DNA of 5,005 nt from Caryophanales bacterium. Its GTDB lineage: Bacteria; Bacillota_I; Bacilli_A; RFN20; CAG-826. The stretch is taken from NCBI GenBank assembly GCA_028723545.1, contig JAQYER010000053.1:1-5005 (forward strand), given 5' to 3'. This document shows, piece by piece, positions 4,905-5,005 of this stretch. The position numbers were made by a program, and so were the translations under genes. Below the pieces are notes generated by a model, which worked only from the letters and a program-made list of their open reading frames with translations, was not told where the DNA came from and did no database searches. Position 1 is the first letter of the stretch; each line of letters opens with the position of its first letter.

Positions 4905-5005
4905 TACAATTCGTTCATCCAAGTTGATAAGCTCATCAGTCGTAAGGTCTAAAGCGTTTGCAATATTAACTATCGCTTTCATACTCGGAATCTTTTGGCC
5001 ATGAA
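4902..5005 (-). CDS. C-terminal end of an XRE-like helix-turn-helix regulator (partial)
   Basis: Only the last 33 codons lie in the window; the 5' part is cut off at the right edge. The readable end is HGQKIPSMKAIVNIANALDL followed by TTDELINLDERIV and TAA (4902-4904). The pattern G-x-x-I-P-S-x-x-x-I-x-x-I-A-x-A-L-x-(L/V)-x-x-x-E-L matches the end of Cro/CI-type domains, just after the recognition helix. The TAA forms part of the TAAGGAG ribosome binding site of the next gene, 14 nt before its ATG, so the two regulators are probably co-transcribed and coupled. No ATG start is visible in this frame before the edge except an internal Met, so it is clearly a fragment here. Confidence 0.75.
   Translation of the reverse strand, partial: HGQKIPSMKAIVNIANALDLTTDELINLDERIV

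Overview
The window looks like part of a tailed phage or prophage of a low-to-mid GC Firmicute, probably a Clostridia-type gut host. That host guess rests on AT-rich composition, strong AAGGAGG-type ribosome binding sites before nearly every gene, and the protein families present. All seven genes lie on the minus strand, so transcription runs from high to low coordinates. There is no sign of rRNA, tRNA, CRISPR or a transposase.

In transcription order: the right edge (4902-5005) holds the end of an XRE-type regulator. A second helix-turn-helix regulator (4441-4887) follows, closed by a terminator (4409-4436). A single-gene unit for an 81-residue membrane protein (4073-4318) comes next, closed by its own terminator (4021-4049). 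Two near-identical intergenic elements of about 55 bp (4362-4418 and 3977-4030) bracket that gene in direct orientation, giving it the look of an exchangeable moron-like cassette.

The leader at 3892-3976 carries an 11-bp dyad and a cluster of TTCAT/ATGAA pentamers. It precedes a tightly packed operon: a VRR-NUC-like nuclease (3601-3891), a RecB/Cas4-like PD-(D/E)XK nuclease (3072-3629, overlapping by 29 nt), a 914-residue polymerase (323-3067, 4 nt downstream), and an 83-residue protein of unknown function (54-305). A G/C-tract hairpin (3-35) lies at the left edge.

The centrepiece is the 914-residue protein. One chain carries a beta-like lysine barrel motif (KG then DMP then VDVIFN), a beta-prime-like barrel motif (R-x-P then SGADFDGD), and a following N-x-x-G-x-x-x-N...AD...S-x-x-VD-x-x-K segment as in eukaryotic RNA-dependent RNA polymerases. 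This is the architecture of the QDE-1/YonO class of single-subunit two-barrel RNA polymerases. It also has helix-turn-helix motifs at both ends (two N-terminal, one at the extreme C-terminus), which may supply promoter recognition. A plausible reading is that the phage makes its own single-chain RNA polymerase together with two DNA-processing nucleases, under repressor-like control from upstream, to transcribe later genes beyond the left edge. The polymerase class is well supported by visible motifs; its template, promoter and timing are inference.
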